Source: Juglans regia (lineage: Eukaryota > Streptophyta > Magnoliopsida > Fagales > Juglandaceae). Taken from it: a DNA stretch of 64,000 bases. The translations under genes were made by a program, and so were the position numbers. Each line of letters opens with the position of its first letter. The stretch's first letter is position 1. The DNA lies in NCBI RefSeq assembly GCF_001411555.2, contig NC_049912.1:25801722-25865721 (forward strand), given 5' to 3'. The notes beneath the pieces were generated by a model that saw only the letters and a program-made list of their open reading frames with translations, did not search any database and was not told where the DNA came from. Positions 12,722-25,153 of this stretch are shown here, piece after piece.

Positions 12722-15256
12722 TCAACTTTCTCTGAAAGTAAGATTCAATCGGCCGGATTGGATATTTGTTTCCTCCAGCAAATGTTTCGGTGCAGTGTTT
12801 GGGTGAATGGCTGTAACACCATGAAAAATATGCCTAGATTTCCCACCAAATATAAGAACATCTCCCGATTCCAACAAAACCTTCTCTGCATTACCAACGT
12901 CCCTCTGATCGCCATATAAGAAGTCTGCCGAGTCACCAATGGAAAAAGAGACCACAGGTAAGCCGTTATGCAGACTTTCTTCACTTTCATCACGATCCTG
13001 CATGGAAACAGAGTCATTAGTGTCACAGGAAACAGTTGAAGGTGCATTTGGAATTGAGGGAGGTTCAAGTTTTGGTAATACAAACATGAAAGAAAACGAA
13101 ATCCAAGAACAGCAATTGCGATAGATAAATACATAAATTTCAAATAATATGGGTAAGAAGGTTCATAACAAACCTGATGGAGACCCAACCGACCATTTTC
13201 TGAGTAAAAGTTTACAATGCAAATGTTAGGTGACATCCGGGGAAGTATGTTTTCTACATTGCTTGCTTTAGAATTATTCCAAATGACAGAATGGGAATCA
13301 TTGATCGCTTTTTCAACCAACTCAGAGAATTCAGCAGGTATAAGGGGTGGTTTAGTGCCATCAAATGGCCGGTGGTCTTCATATTTCCTTGTCTCAGGAT
13401 CCCAATTCTTACCAAGGCACATCATCTTCAAATGCAGTTTTGCTCCATCACGGTAACCCGGTTGGTAGAAACCTCCAGGACCCAGACCAAGGTCTCGGCA
13501 TATTTTTACTATTTTGACCTGATCAGAGGAGGAGATGTGACTCTTTAAAAGAACCATTCCAGACCTCAGCACAGTGCCAGTTTGCCCTTCCATGGAGCGC
13601 TTGATTTCATTCCGCCTGTCTCTATTCTTTACAAGTAAAGGTGGTTTGAGCACAACAGAAGTACTTGCTCTGGGTGGGCAGATATCGAAAGCGTGAAGAG
13701 CTGCAGAGTGTTCAGAATACTCTGAATTATCACAGCCTGATGAACATTTTGGAAACTTCATTGGGGAAGGCCCATCTTTTTTAGCAGATTTGTAGGGCAG
13801 CTGAGACTCACTCTGCTGGCCTGAAATTCTCAACTTGGACAGTTCATCGTGTGATTTTATACCATCAGCGGTTTCGCGATCCAACATTTGCCCAGACTGA
13901 ATTCTCCAGGCAACAGAGTCCTCAGAACCTGAATGCACTGATTCTGAAGTAAGCAAGAACTTCGATTGGCTTGATCTACTTCCCACACCAGCTGGTGAAT
14001 TTAGTCCTTGCCAAGATTTTCTAACATTAGAGAAATCATCTTCCAAACCATGTGAAAGGCGCTCTTGCCTATATGTGTTACCTAATTTTTGTTTATGCGG
14101 AGAGTACTTTGGAATACAATCCTCTGGCATCCGCTGAAAATCTTTCTTTTTGCTTGTGCAAAATCCAGCTTCACCACCAAAAGAGTTCTCAAAAGGTCGG
14201 TCTGCTACAAACTGCAGTTTGTGTAATACAATATTTTAACAAACCAAAAGTCGCTCATAAGATCCGGTAAAAGATATCGGAACAAGCTTATCAAGACAAA
14301 CTAAATTTTATAACTCCATCTTCTGGTCACTGTTCTATATAAACCATAAGCCAAAAGATAGTGAAGAACTCCAAGCGCATATCTTCAGTACTTAAATTTC
14401 ATACAACTTACAATCACTAGGGCAGGTTTGGTAACCAAAACAAAACACAAAATTCTCATCTCATCTCATTTCATCGTTACATATTTTTTAAATCTCCGTA
14501 CAAAATATAATAAACAATTCAACTTTTTCAAATCTCAATACACATTTTTCAAATCCCAAAACAATAATAATATTAAAACATAATATTTTAAACTTCAAAA
14601 CAAAATACAAAATTCTCATCTCACCCTCTAAACCTGCTCTTAAATCGACACTGCCTTTATCAAATCCATTCACAAAATTTTCCAAATGATTTCCACTCTT
14701 ATACTTATCCAATGGATTATGAAAACCCAGATCTCAAATTTGCAACTTTATCCCTAAGGAGAAATAATATTTATAGTTATAGAGTCGTAAGCACCGTACT
14801 CATTTTGAAAAATTGAATAAATATGAGAACTAAATGAAAAAATTAATTTTTTTTTTAATGATAGACACACTCTTTTTCAAAAGAAATAACTGTATCCAAC
14901 ATTATTCATTCATCCGTAAATATGTTAAGCTTACCATCATAATTAAAAAATTAGCCGCTAAATTTACATTTATAATGTAGATACCCATCAAACGAATAAA
15001 AGCTATGTGCTATTATAGCACTTTAAGATATTCACAAAGATCTCTCTATCTTTGTCGAACTAAATGTCATTCGTCAGAGAAACTCGCAAAGAAATTAGAA
15101 GGGACAAAAATACACACATATTTCACTAAGAAAACGAAAGGGGTACGGTGAAATTACAGGGCTGTTCCGACGCGTGGAATTACCGGCCCCGCTGGGATCT
15201 GAGGAGGCTCTGGTGTTCCTAGCTCCGCCGCCGCCACGGCCAAGAGCACGACTCAT
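12722..15256 (-). CDS. ALKBH1-like: AlkB-homologue 2-oxoglutarate/Fe(II) dioxygenase
   Basis: Three exons, minus strand: 15158-15256 (ATG), 13174-14211 and 12722-12997 (TGA), giving 470 aa with all phases zero. Residues 1-200 are Ser-rich and poorly conserved. The catalytic half carries GPGGFYQPGYRDGAKLHLKM, the iron ligands H378-x-D380 split across the last intron, the distal His H438 in HIFHGV, and the 2-oxoglutarate/substrate Arg motif RLNLTFR (462-468). All expected AlkB residues are present, so it should be active; AlkB proteins remove alkyl groups from nucleic-acid bases. Its closest relatives, from memory, are the Arabidopsis ALKBH1B/1C/1D type genes; the substrate is not readable from sequence. 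Exon 1 could alternatively end at the GGTAAT donor at 15184, but that breaks the frame, so I chose 15158. Intron 1 contains a MITE. Confidence 0.9.
14419..14640. mobile_element. MITE family M1 copy in AlkB-like intron 1
   Basis: It shares the M1 family core (AAAATATAATAAACAATTCAA, then TTTTTCAAAT and AATAATAATATTAAAA). The ends form inverted repeats: AGGGCAGGTTTGG at the left and CTAAACCTGCTCT at the right. Confidence 0.75.
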
Positions 15257-16950
15257 ATTGGCTCCTGGGTCGGGAAGCAGGGGATAAATTTGCGTATAAA
15301 TTGTGGTAGACGGAGGTGAAGGAAACGAAAGTGTCAGACTTTGATGTGAACTCGGATGGGCGAAGATATATAAACCCAGAGATTAGAGAGTGATGGATTG
15401 GAGCGATGGGGAGGATTTGCGGTCAGGGGGCCTCAAAGGTGAAGGAAGAAGCTGAGGAGTTTGAAACTATTCGTCTTCTCAATGCAGGGCAGGGGACATG
15501 CATTTTGAGTATTTTTTTCGTCGATTTTTAAAATATATATGAACTTTAGTTGAAAAATCTTATTTACGACCTAGCGTGGAGAATGCACATTGCACAGAGC
15601 AATGATATGATATAATTTGATTTATAAAAAAAATTTTATTTATAAATCGGTATAGATAATATGTTTAATAAAATACGATATAATTGATTTGGTATATAGA
15701 TATTAAAATTTTTTTATAAATCAAACCTTAAGTTTTAACATTTAAATATTACACATATTCTACTCTACACACCAGTTTGAGACTACAATAATTCTTAATT
15801 TGTAGAAAAAATTTATAAAAGTTTTATAAATCTAATAGTGTGAATATGTATTCTTTTTTATGTGAATAGAATGATTCTTTTCTTGATACGTTCAATAGGA
15901 ATGGTTGAAGATGTGTTTCACGGCCAACTGATCACGACCTCAAAACCACAAGAAGGAAAAAGGGTGGCTTGGTGTGCTTAGTATAATTTTGATGTCTAAG
16001 TCAGAAATATGAATGTATTGTTCAGCAATAAGAGTCTCAACTCGTACTTTGGACTGTTAGTGTTGGTCCCTTATATAGGGATAGACTATTAATGATAAGG
16101 ATAGTTTATTTCTTCCAAATTCTAGGATTCTTATCGCCACATTCTTGAGATATGGTCGAATAAGGTAATAGTTGACATATTGAGAATTAACACTCCGAAT
16201 ATCTAATCGTTTTAAAGGTAAGGAACATTAATTACTATAATAATCTTATCTGGGAGTGATTTGATCCCATGGTAAACGAGCATACGATGTTCTTGCAGAT
16301 TTCTAGACTTGAGGGGACCGTTAGAGCACTATCATTGGTTTATATATATGCATTTTCAAAATCACATATTTTGAATATTGATTTTGTATATCAAGAAAAA
16401 CTCTCACATTGGATTATGCATCTTTAAACCAAATAATAAAAAATAAAAAATTTCAATATTATTATTTTTATATATTTTACAATTAGACTATATGTTCAAA
16501 AATATCAATTTCATATATCTAAATATTACCAATTTCATATATCAAAATGACTAATTTTATCAATAAATATTAATATGTACTAAAAAACACTTTGTAGCAT
16601 TAAACTTAATACAAATTTCATATATCAAAATCATCTTAATATAAATTCTATAAAGTTGATTTTAATTAGTATGAGAGAGAAAAAATAGTAAAATAACGAT
16701 TGGAGAGTGAATAATATTTCTTCAAATTTAAAGAAATACTATTCATAACTATGTAAAATTTTGAAGATGCATAATCTAATATAGACCAATTTAGAGAGAG
16801 ATTATACAAATATAAAGATGAAGATGAAGATGATAAGCTGTTATCAATGCTCACAAGCCTTTTATTTTGTATCATGGAGCCGTCTAATAGAGGTTCAAGT
16901 CACTCTAGGAATCTTTATAATTATATATAAAGATAATATCTTTATATTTA

Positions 16951-17154
16951 GGCATAGTTTGGTTTTGCAGACGAGATAAGTTGAGATAAAAGTTAAAAAT
17001 TAAATAAAATATTATTAGAATATATTTTTTTAATATTATTTTTATTTTAAAATTTAAAAAAATTGAATTGTTTATTTTATTTTATGTGAGAATTTTAAAA
17101 AAATTATTATTAATTAAATGAGATGAAAAATTTTATAAAATTAGACGAGGCCTT
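16951..17154. mobile_element. MITE family M1 copy (reverse orientation)
   Basis: Reverse-orientation M1 core (TTGAATTGTTTATTTTATTTT and AGATAAGTTGAGATAAAAG) between GCATAGTTTGG and GACGAGGCCT ends. Confidence 0.65.
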
Positions 17155-17392
17155 AAGTTTGATAACTTCTTTGGTTTTGTTATTGATATCTTTTTCATGC
17201 TATTCATTTGGAATTAAATAGTAAAAAAATTGTGAACCATTTAAACAAGGTATCTTCATGCATTAGGTGAGTCAGACAGGCTGCACCATTACGGCTGTAT
17301 TTGTTGAACGGTTGAAATAATACCGTTCTTTCCTAAACTGCTCAAAGTTACAATACTTAGATGCTCTTTTATGTCTTCAAATCCCACATCCT

Positions 17393-17560
17393 ATTACGTT
17401 TGGATGATAAATTTATCTCAACTCATCGTTATAATTTTTTTAAATTTTAATATAAAATATAATAAACAATTCAATTTTTTTAAATTTTAAAATAATAATA
17501 ATATTAAAAAATAATATTTTATCTTCTCAACTCAACTCAATTCAACTTCTGGCCTAAGCG
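17393..17560. mobile_element. MITE family M1 copy
   Basis: Forward M1 copy: starts near ACGTTTGGATGATAAATT, carries AATATAAAATATAATAAACA and AATAATAATATTAAAAAATA, and ends near TTCAACTTCTGGCC. Confidence 0.7.
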
Positions 17561-18626
17561 CTCATCTGAGCATCTCATCACTGTCCCTCGGATCTTTCAC
17601 ATCAAAGCAAAGTCCAGATGCAATAACCATGCACGTCATATACATAGAAATATTATGTGCTGGTTATTTATTGAAGTTTATTAGTCTGATTTCTCGGATA
17701 CGATTTCGACACTAACGTTATTCATGCATTTCATGTTCAATTTTTAACAACTTTATCAATTCCGTTTAGTGGGTACCTCTCTGAACGAGTAAAGATATGA
17801 TTTCAGCGGTTAATGGGGCTTACTTTGATGCCTAGTAATAGATCGTTGGAGATCTTGATGAAAATGGGAATGCTCATCGTTTTGAAATCACGTATTCGTA
17901 GCTAAACTCATAGACGTGAAGAAGAGTAAGAATTGGGTCACTTTTGGGATCTCTTATTTTAGTTATTGAATGTAACAAATGCCTTTTCTTTTCTTTTCTC
18001 TAATGGTTCTCAACAAAAGCCTCTCCCCATGTCTAGCACAACAAAATGGCCAGGATGAAGCTCTGATGAAACTATCGAAAATCGACAATTATTTTAATGT
18101 TGGTCCTGCCTTTTGATAGAAGGCTTCCGCCTAAATCCTTATCCTGTGATTCTCAGAAGAACCAATTTTTTATTCTTTGGTTTTTTTCCCGTCAAAATGG
18201 GAGTTGCATTATGGGAATCCGAGATTTGAATCTGAATTGCGGGGTTGTGGTGGCAGACCTGATTGTCAATACTGAATGTAAAGCTTAAATAGCATTGGGG
18301 ACACTACTTATTTGACAAAATTTGCAGGGCTGGAGGGTTGCTTGGTAATCTTTATAAGCAAATATTTTGGACATAGCGAATTGAATCCTTGTATTGTTGG
18401 AAAGGATTAAAGGGCATCATGGGAAATTGGAAAGAGAAAAATGAGTTCTTGGATTATAAAAACTTAGCTGTTCATTTTGATCTTTAGCTGATTTGTGAAG
18501 TTGTATGTTAGAATTTATTTTTGACGAGGCCTGGCTTCGCATGATCTCACGAATTAGGGGTTAAATGGCTAACATACTGGAGTCAGTTTTCATTTTTTTT
18601 GTATAGCTGAGAAGTGTGAACTGAAG

Positions 18627-20630
18627 ATGGTGAAGTTGACGATGATTGCCCGTGTTACTGATGGTCTTCCACTAGCAGAGGGACTGGATGATGACCGCAA
18701 TTTAAAAGATGCTGAATTCTACAAACAGCAAGTCAAGGCCCTGTTTAAAAATCTCTCAAGAGGTCAGAATGAGCCTTCAAGGATGTCAATTGAAACCGGT
18801 CCTTATATTTTCCAGTACCTTGCAAAGTTTTCATTTCATTACATTTTTTTGTAATGATGGGGAATCACTTCACGGCAGAGCCCTTAGGACTCACCCATGG
18901 AACCTAAACTCCCAGGGAGACTAGCACAACAACCCACCGCCATGGCCTCCCACTTAAATTGCAGTTTGATTCTAGAAGGAATCAAACCTATGACATGGGA
19001 CTCATGCACACAAGTTCGCCCTTACCACTTGGGCTACCCACGGGTGGGTATTCCATTACATTTTTATTTCTTTTTATCTTTTTATATATTATTACTGAGG
19101 TTTTTCTCTGTCATATTCTGCTAGTCTACTTGGGTTGCATCCCGTTGCCTTTTTATTTCTCAAAAAAGTATGCATGGTGCTCTTTTAATTTGTGTCATTA
19201 TTTTTCCAATGTTACGTATGAGGAAAAAGTGAATTATGGTATTGTGTCTGGTGTAGTCCAAATTATGCAGTAATAACTGCTCTAGAGGACTCAGGCAAGT
19301 CAACTACTTAGCCTTGATCCCAAATAAATTTGGGGTAGCCTTCAAGCACAATGTGAAATTATGGAGACATAGTAAGACTCATTGATGAGTTTGTGACAAT
19401 AAGTTCCATGTAGATGTAGTTGTCAGTTAAATAACTCTGTCCTATTTAGCATATATGAGATGTCATGGGTATGGCAGCCTTTGTAAGGAACTTACTTTCT
19501 ACATCAGTTGCAAATGAGAATATTCTCCATTAAAGTAATGATTTTTCTCTGAATGCGGGAATGATCTTAACGTTGCCTTAACCCAAGTTCTTAGTTATAT
19601 TATTGAAGGACGCGTTTGTTACTTGACAATGTGCGACCGTGCTTATCCTAAGAAACTTGCCTTTCAATACCTTGAAGACCTCAAGAACGAATTTGAGCAT
19701 GTCAACGGAGCTCAAATTGAAACTGCTGCCAGACCTTATGCTTTCATCAAATTTGGTAGGGGCTCACTTTTTCTATGTAATTGTTTTATGTCCTTTGTAT
19801 TCTGACAGCATTTTTCTGGTATTTCTTCTGATGGGCTTTATTTTCCCATTTCTTTCTATGTTTAAAAGATACCTTCATACAGAAAACGAAGAAATTGTAT
19901 CAGGACACCCGTACCCAGCGGAATATAGCAAAGTTGAATGATGAACTCTATGAAGTGCACCAAATAATGACTCGCAATGTTCAGGAAGTTCTTGGTGTGG
20001 GTGAAAAGTTGGACCGTAAGATGTTCACCTTTTTCCCCCTTAGAAATACCTTCATTGTCATATCGTTTTTTTCTGATTTTTGTTTGAAGCTATGTAACAT
20101 AATGTATGGGAATCATGAAGCTAATGATTGTTACATTCGGTAATACATGTCTCTATGATCGATTGGTTGGTTTAGTCAACAGGTCTGCATTTCTTTGCAC
20201 ACACATGTTCGTGGTAACATCACTCAATGTCTTGAAGTGCTCGTATGCATGTGCTCGTAAACGCCTGTACGTTGTTTTGTTGATGGATGGTTGTATTTAG
20301 ACTCAAAACAAAAAGATATTATGGGTATGTTCATCATGTTCAAAACAAGAGCAATTGACATCTGTACAGCTGTAAAGGGATCGTTCCTTGCCATACTAGA
20401 AACCTCATCATATGGCATGAGGAGGGCCAAGAGCCAAGCCAGACTTGCTTTAAAAATATAGAAAGGTGGGTATGTGGGTTAACAAGCTATGATAAAAATT
20501 TGGTGATTGTTATTGTCTTTGAAGAGACCTCTATGCAGCATATTTGCACTCGATTGAATCACCTCTTGAATGTGAAGTTTTGTTTGTGAAATCAAATTAT
20601 ATATGGTGTCAGCACAAAACTGTAGTTGCA

Positions 20631-20707
<77 letters not shown>

Positions 20708-22572
20708 ATATCCTTTTTTTTCAGGTCACATGTTTCTCTAGATTTCATCTAAAAGAACAAAAGATTACTTCGTAATTTCGTAACGCCTTAATGGAAGGCC
20801 CAAAATATATGGCCTATACTCCACTACTAGTTAATGATACAATTGGAGCCCTATTGGAACCTTATAAAGAGTAAGAATTTCTCTAATGTGGGATCACATA
20901 CACCACCTATCTTATCCTTATCATATGGGATATCACAACCTACCTCCTTTAAATTCCCGCCGTCCACGGCCAGTCTGTTGTAGGTGACACGACTCAAATC
21001 TCACATTTCTGATTGGGATAGGCTCTGATACCAGTTATAATGCCCCAATGGAAGGCTCAAACCACATGGCCTCCATGGTTGTGATATCCCATATGATAAG
21101 GATAAGGTAGGTGGTGTATGAGATCCCACAATGCTTGAGAATGATAAGTTCTTGCTCTTTATAAAGTTTAATGGGGCTCTAAATGTATCATTAAATAATC
21201 CTTTTGAAGTATAGATAATGTGGTTTGGACTTTTCATTTGAGCGTTACAAATTTTCCCCACTTTTTCTCCTTGGTTGACAGATGCTTTTATGTTTTCCCT
21301 CTGTAAAGCATATTCCGTGCATATTGCTGATCTTATAATCTCGTTCAAATTAATGTTGCAGAGGTCAGTGAAATGTCTAGTCGATTGACATCAGAATCTC
21401 GTATATATGCTGATAAGGCAAGAGACTTAAATCGACAGGTTAGTTTCCTCACACTAATTCATGATATACATGAGAATCATCCTCGTAAACTCTTCCCATG
21501 AGGATTCCCTGTGAACATATTTAAATGTACAACTGAAGTTGCAATCTCTTTGGTGCACTGGCATTGCTTGTGAGGACTCATTTGTGTTGCTTATTATGTT
21601 TTTTTTTTTTCTCAAAAACAGAAACTCCTTATATAATGTTTATTTTACACTTTGCACCCCAAACTATCAAGAACTGACAAATAGCACTCTCTGTCCAAGT
21701 TTGACCGTTAAGATGATGATAAATAGGCGACGTGGAACAATCTTGTCTGTTGGATCTTAACAGAAGATGCTATTTGATGGTTGGTGGTATTTGGGGGTGC
21801 AATGTGTCAATTTTGATAGTTTGGGATGCAATATGTGAAATACCTTATGAAAGGGTGAGAAATATATTTAACCCTTGCCAGCAGGGGACGAAACTCAGGG
21901 GACACAAGCCAGCACACGCTCGTGCATACACACACAATATGAAAATATACAAAGAAACTCGCCGCAGAATCGCAGATAATGCTAATAGAGAGGATTCCCA
22001 ACGCTAATGGTTTCATTGGGATTGGTCTATTACTTTTGCCTCCAGCTTAGTTGAGTCATTAACTCTTATTTAGTTGTAGATAGAAGCAGGTCGTTATGTT
22101 ATATGTGATGAGACTACACATGACACCTTTCCTAGTGAAGATTCATGATAAAAAAGAGAGATCGTCTGACTATAATGGTCTTAGCCATTTATGGTACTAG
22201 ATCTACACACACCCCCCGAGGGTGCTGTTAGGAGGCTTGTGTCATTTCTTGTTCTATGAGCTTGGCATGAGTAATTTTAATTTGCCTACACTTACTAGTA
22301 ATCTCTGTTACGAAAATTATCTTTATTGCATTTAAGTGTAGTTTATTTGATGAGAGGAGTGACATTTTTCTTTTATTAGCCTCCTTCAGGCTGCCATTTG
22401 CTTTTCTAGATTGAATTGTTTCTCTCATGCATCTGAATTTTGTTTACAAGATGAAGTTTACCTATCTGCTTATACGTCTCAATTTTAGGCATTGATTCGG
22501 AAATGGGCCCCGGTTGCCATTGTGTTTGGAGTTGTCTTCCTTCTCTTCTGGGTCAAAACAAAGATCTGGTGA
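18627..22572 (+). CDS. SEC22: SEC22 R-SNARE, 218 aa
   Basis: Five exons, all GT-AG: 18627-18814, 19595-19755, 19869-20015, 21362-21438 and 22489-22572 (TGA). The 218-aa product matches the length of Arabidopsis SEC22. It opens with a longin domain (about residues 1-118, start MVKLTMIARVTDGLPLAEGL), then an R-SNARE helix (about 133-190, with IAKLNDELYEVHQIMTRNVQ) and a single C-terminal membrane anchor (about 197-213, APVAIVFGVVFLLFWV). SEC22 acts in ER-Golgi vesicle fusion. The residue aligned with the SNARE zero-layer arginine is V160 (in EVLGVGEKLD). The first ATG in a good reading frame was chosen; it matches the family start. Intron 1 holds a SINE; intron 3 a palindromic repeat and a microsatellite. 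Confidence 0.96.
18849..19053 (-). mobile_element. tRNA-derived SINE in SEC22 intron 1
   Basis: The minus strand shows a pol III A-box-like GTAGCCCAAGTGGTAAGG and a B-box-like GGTTTGATTCC, and ends GATTCCCCATCATTAC with an A-rich tail. The 12-base target duplication CATTACATTTTT flanks it at 18837-18848 and 19054-19065. Its 3' half resembles the SINE at 37606-37864. Confidence 0.82.
20634..20712 (+). repeat. Compound microsatellite (CT)n(TA)n(GATA)n
   Basis: A long run of CT, then TA, then GATATA units within SEC22 intron 3. Its short open frames are low-complexity artefacts. Confidence 0.95.
20783..21252. repeat. Long inverted repeat with Met-tRNA primer motif in SEC22 intron 3
   Basis: Left arm about 20783-20937 and right arm about 21083-21252 are diverged reverse complements; both contain CACCACCT(A/T)(C/T)CTTATCC when read in the same sense. 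Between them the minus strand reads TGGTATCAGAGCCTATCC (about 21018-21035), the initiator-Met tRNA primer site of LTR elements. The right arm on the minus strand starts TGTAACGCTC. It looks like two LTR-like units in inverted order around a short internal stretch, or a foldback element. It encodes no protein. Confidence 0.65.
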
Positions 22573-23956
22573 TCCAACTGACCACTCTGAAAACATCGCG
22601 CATTTGCTGTGCTTCTGTTGGCATAATAGTTCTAGAGTCCGGGTCTGTTGCCCATCCACATGCATACTTGAGTTGTGTTTCAAGATGAATTTTAGTCTTG
22701 GTGGAGGGCATTGGCTAAGGAAGCTAGTTCAGTAGGTACCTCGGGGGAATAGATCCGCACAAGGAGCTGTGAAAGAGAGACATGTTGCCTTTTAAGACCA
22801 GATAAAGTGCAAAAATGTATTTTTTCAGAAAAAAATTGAGAAATCTTGATATATGTTTATTAGTTGCTATATTTAATATGCTTCTCGTGACATTTACATT
22901 GAAATACTCTAAACATGATCATCTCGTGTGGCTTTTGATTTTGACTTTAGTTCTATCTGAAAAATTGGTAATTAAAATATTTAGGGGCACAAAGCTGAAC
23001 AGATTGAATTTTATATATTCTGTGCCAGTTTTCTTGTTGGTCAATGTGGGTGGTTCTGAAGAGATACCCTCCCTCTCCCAAAAGAAAAACGTCAGTAACA
23101 CGTGCATGTGAAACTGTATACTAACCTTATTACCAAAAACAAAAAAAAGGATAATAACCTAATTGAATTTGAATTGAGAATCACTAGATTTTCTCACATA
23201 CTACAAAGTTCATCAATCTCGGGCATCCATGAATAAATGAATGAATAGTCTAGATTTTCCGTCATATGCTAACTTTAAGCTCTCAAAAGGTTTTCACAAT
23301 TTTCTTTTGGAAGGGGGAGGAGTTTTTGGAAGAGAGAGAGAGAGAGAGAGAGGGCATAAGTAAGTAAAAAGGAAACAAACAGTGGGCTCTGATGCCAAAG
23401 GTCACTCTGGTCAGGATAATATTTATACTAAATGAATGATTATGAATATTATCCATTTTAACTTGAATGAAGAGAATTCTATTGGCTTAACGGTTAACAA
23501 GGATTCGATTACTGGGCATCAACTGTCCATCAAAATGCACTTTCCTAAAATTAATTATATAACAGTGTCTCTACACAAGTAAGGTATTGTGTCTAAATGT
23601 TGTTTTCGAATCGTATGCGGTTACATTGATCCTTTCCTTTTAAGGCCACTCCGCCTTCTCTAAGACCATGTTTCCATGACTTCCATCCTCTCCGAAGATT
23701 ACAATCCTTAAATAGCAATCGCATGAATCAAAAGCCATTTGCACTGCACCGCCTACAAGATAGTTTATGCACTTCACACTCCGCCTAAAGCATGTGGTAT
23801 CTTGAAATCTAATTTATTTCTTTGTAGATATCAGTTTAATGGGAGACCTAGTAAATAACAAACGAACTTCCCCGTAAATGTGATGGGGGAAAGGCTGTGG
23901 AACCAGCACAACAATAACTTGCTCGAGAAGCAAAATCCTGAGCCTTCTAAGCTTCA
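22573..23956. other. Convergent spacer between SEC22 and the SPT20/PHL gene
   Basis: Both genes point into this 1.4 kb, so it holds both 3' UTRs. A short GA microsatellite lies at about 23332-23352. No gene recognised. Confidence 0.55.
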
Positions 23957-24892
23957 TTATGCATTATTTACAGAGTTGCTCTTATTCACACCTTGTAGGT
24001 CCAAAGGAGAATTTGTGATACTACTAACCGAACCAAGGGTCTGAGAGCTCAGCTGTGGGCTAGCTGGACAAGCATCTGGATTACCAGCACTAATCGCATG
24101 GATTGCCCCCGAGCTCAGCTGCTGTGGGCTCATTGGTGTTCGCTGGCTCATTTGCTGAGGGCTGGTTTGTTGGTTTAGTTGTGGAATTCCCACGGTTGAT
24201 GGTGAGCCCACTTGTGACGGTGAAACAACAGCCTGTAGCTGTGAAGTGGTATCTTGTTGTTGCTGCAACTGCTGTTGAAATTGCTGCTGCTGCTGATATT
24301 GCTGTTGCTGTTGCTGCTGATATTGCTGTTGCTGTTGCTGCTGATATTGCTGTTGCTGCTGCTGCTGTTGAAATTGTTGTTGCTGCTGTAATTGTTGCTG
24401 CTGCTGCTGTTGGTTCATATGAAGGTTTATTCCTGCCATCAACTTAGGCGGACCCATAGGCCCCATTGCTGCCCGTTGCATTGTGGCCCGGGTTAGACTC
24501 TGACCAAGCATTGAAAGACCAGCAGAGCCTGGATGTATCTGTCTGGCTCCTGAGATCCCAGCTATGCTTGACTGAGGCCCCCCTAAAATGTTTGCTCCTC
24601 TGTTCTGTGCCATTCTAAGATTTGATGCCATGAGAGCAGTTTGTGGATTCAATCCAGATCGAAATTTCTGGCTTATTGCATTGCTAATATTTGGAGTCTG
24701 GCTAAGATTCATTGGGTTCTGCCCCACATTGCTGATACCAGAGATAGGCCCCATTGGTGCTGACATTCCAGTTCCCCCTATTCCCCTTGCAGCTCCCATG
24801 CCCACGGCACTGCCAAGGCCTCCAAGACCAACCACGTTATTGCCCATGTTCCCCATACCCACAGCTGTTCCAAGTCCCATCATCATCTTCCT

Positions 24893-24929
<37 letters not shown>

Positions 24930-25121
24930 AACAGCTGAATTGGGAGAGCAGAAGACTTGTTGACCATGTGATTGCCCAACTGTATGTTGGAATTCTGCCC
25001 GATTGCAGACAAGTGTGAAAGTGAATTAGTTGGGAGTATCTTAGGTGACCTCTGGAACTGGTGCTGCTGCTGTTGAATCAAGGAGTGTTGTTGTTGTTGT
25101 TGTTGTTGCTGCTGTTGTTGT

Positions 25122-25153
<32 letters not shown>

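Larger units (their letters stand above)
15257..18626. other. Shared upstream region of the AlkB-like and SEC22 genes
   Basis: A 3.4-kb AT-rich divergent spacer. It holds two M1 MITE copies (16951-17154 and 17393-17560). An acceptor-like TTTTTTTGTATAG just upstream of the SEC22 ATG (ending 18606) suggests an intron in the SEC22 5' UTR; the upstream UTR exon cannot be placed. Nothing else is recognisable. Confidence 0.5.

Noticed and set aside
15158..15184. Alternative end of AlkB-like exon 1 at the GGTAAT donor (15184)
   Set aside because: It leaves one extra base and puts exon 2 out of frame; the GTAATT donor after 15158 joins in phase.
18849..19053. tRNA gene because of A-box and B-box words
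   Set aside because: The target duplication, the A-rich tail and the long extra body show a SINE; no cloverleaf is evident.
20783..21252. Cassandra-type TRIM (5S rRNA-bearing LTR)
   Set aside because: I could not see the 5S promoter words expected in Cassandra LTRs, and the units are inverted, not direct.
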